Shown piece by piece: positions 42,626 through 42,710 of a stretch of 42,710 bases of DNA; position 1 is the first letter of the stretch; each line of letters starts with the position of its first letter. The stretch is taken from assembly GCA_020026285.1 (NCBI GenBank), contig JAHHQS010000012.1:1-42710 (forward strand). The letters run 5' to 3'. The stretch is from Parabacteroides sp. (GTDB taxonomy: Bacteria; Bacteroidota; Bacteroidia; Bacteroidales; Tannerellaceae). The notes under the pieces were generated by a model. That model searched no databases. It saw only the letters and a list, made by a program, of their open reading frames with translations, and was not told the origin of the DNA. The position numbers and the translations under genes were made by a program.

Positions 42626-42710
42626 TTATTATAAGATTTTATCTATCAGATAACACAGTAAGACATCATTTTGTTTTTCGTTTCTGTCCTGGGCTAAAAA
42701 TTAATTCATC

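Noticed and set aside
42666..42710. Minus-strand open stretch at the right edge ending in TGA (DELIFSPGQKRKTK)
   Set aside because: It could be the C-terminus of a convergent gene beyond the window, and the hairpin at 42585 would suit that, but 14 codons are too few to support a call.
1..42710. tRNA, rRNA, CRISPR array, insertion sequence or integrase
   Set aside because: I looked for repeat-spacer periodicity, transposase or integrase motifs and cloverleaf-like segments and found none that I can support.

Overview
The window looks like a chromosomal segment of a gut-type Bacteroidota (Bacteroides/Phocaeicola/Parabacteroides-like). The sequence is AT-rich. Many genes are preceded by the Bacteroidota sigma-ABfr type -7 element (TAnnTTTG), in some cases with a TTTG-like -33 box about 20 bp upstream. 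The gene content is typical of the group: a hybrid two-component system (HTCS), a TonB-dependent receptor, thioredoxin-fold lipoproteins, tandem MacB/FtsX permeases, and a spore-maturation-type membrane protein in a non-sporulating lineage. The genus cannot be fixed from the sequence alone.

Layout. 1-2300: a Dps-type ferritin (minus) divergent from a thioredoxin-fold lipoprotein. 2331-20851: a large efflux/envelope-transport locus. Reading from its control end, a sigma-54-dependent response regulator and its histidine kinase (plus strand, 18204-20851) are divergent from tolC-type and hlyD-type genes (minus). A redoxin lipoprotein, a HigB/HigA toxin-antitoxin pair and a DUF3791 gene follow. 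Then come four consecutive FtsX-type permeases and one MacB-type ATPase (minus). 20965-25171: a choloylglycine-hydrolase-family enzyme, YbeY, an AlkD-like DNA glycosylase and a SpmA/SpmB-type membrane protein. 25544-29778: a small lipoprotein, a PagL-like outer-membrane deacylase, a TIGR02757 protein and a RACo-like corrinoid-protein activator. 29864-32463: a heavy-metal-associated (HMA) protein and a TonB-dependent receptor. 32767-42529: a uronate-linked carbohydrate locus with a nucleoside-type MFS carrier divergent from an HTCS, followed by a frameshifted DUF2264 gene, kduD-like, DUF4861 and kduI.

The most informative discovery is a complete sigma-54 circuit. Near-perfect -24/-12 promoters precede both the tolC-hlyD unit and the permease-ATPase unit. 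Each has, 55-56 bp upstream, a tandem pair of GTGCG-N4-CGCAC dyads whose centres are 21 bp apart and separated by an identical AAAAATC spacer. The adjacent NtrC-type regulator is the obvious candidate to bind them. The two halves of the exporter, now separated by a redoxin gene and a toxin-antitoxin cassette, would then still be co-activated.

The uronate locus has a single-base frameshift in its DUF2264 gene, in a run of four T. No SusC/SusD pair or polysaccharide lyase lies in the window, so the locus either continues outside it or is a satellite operon.
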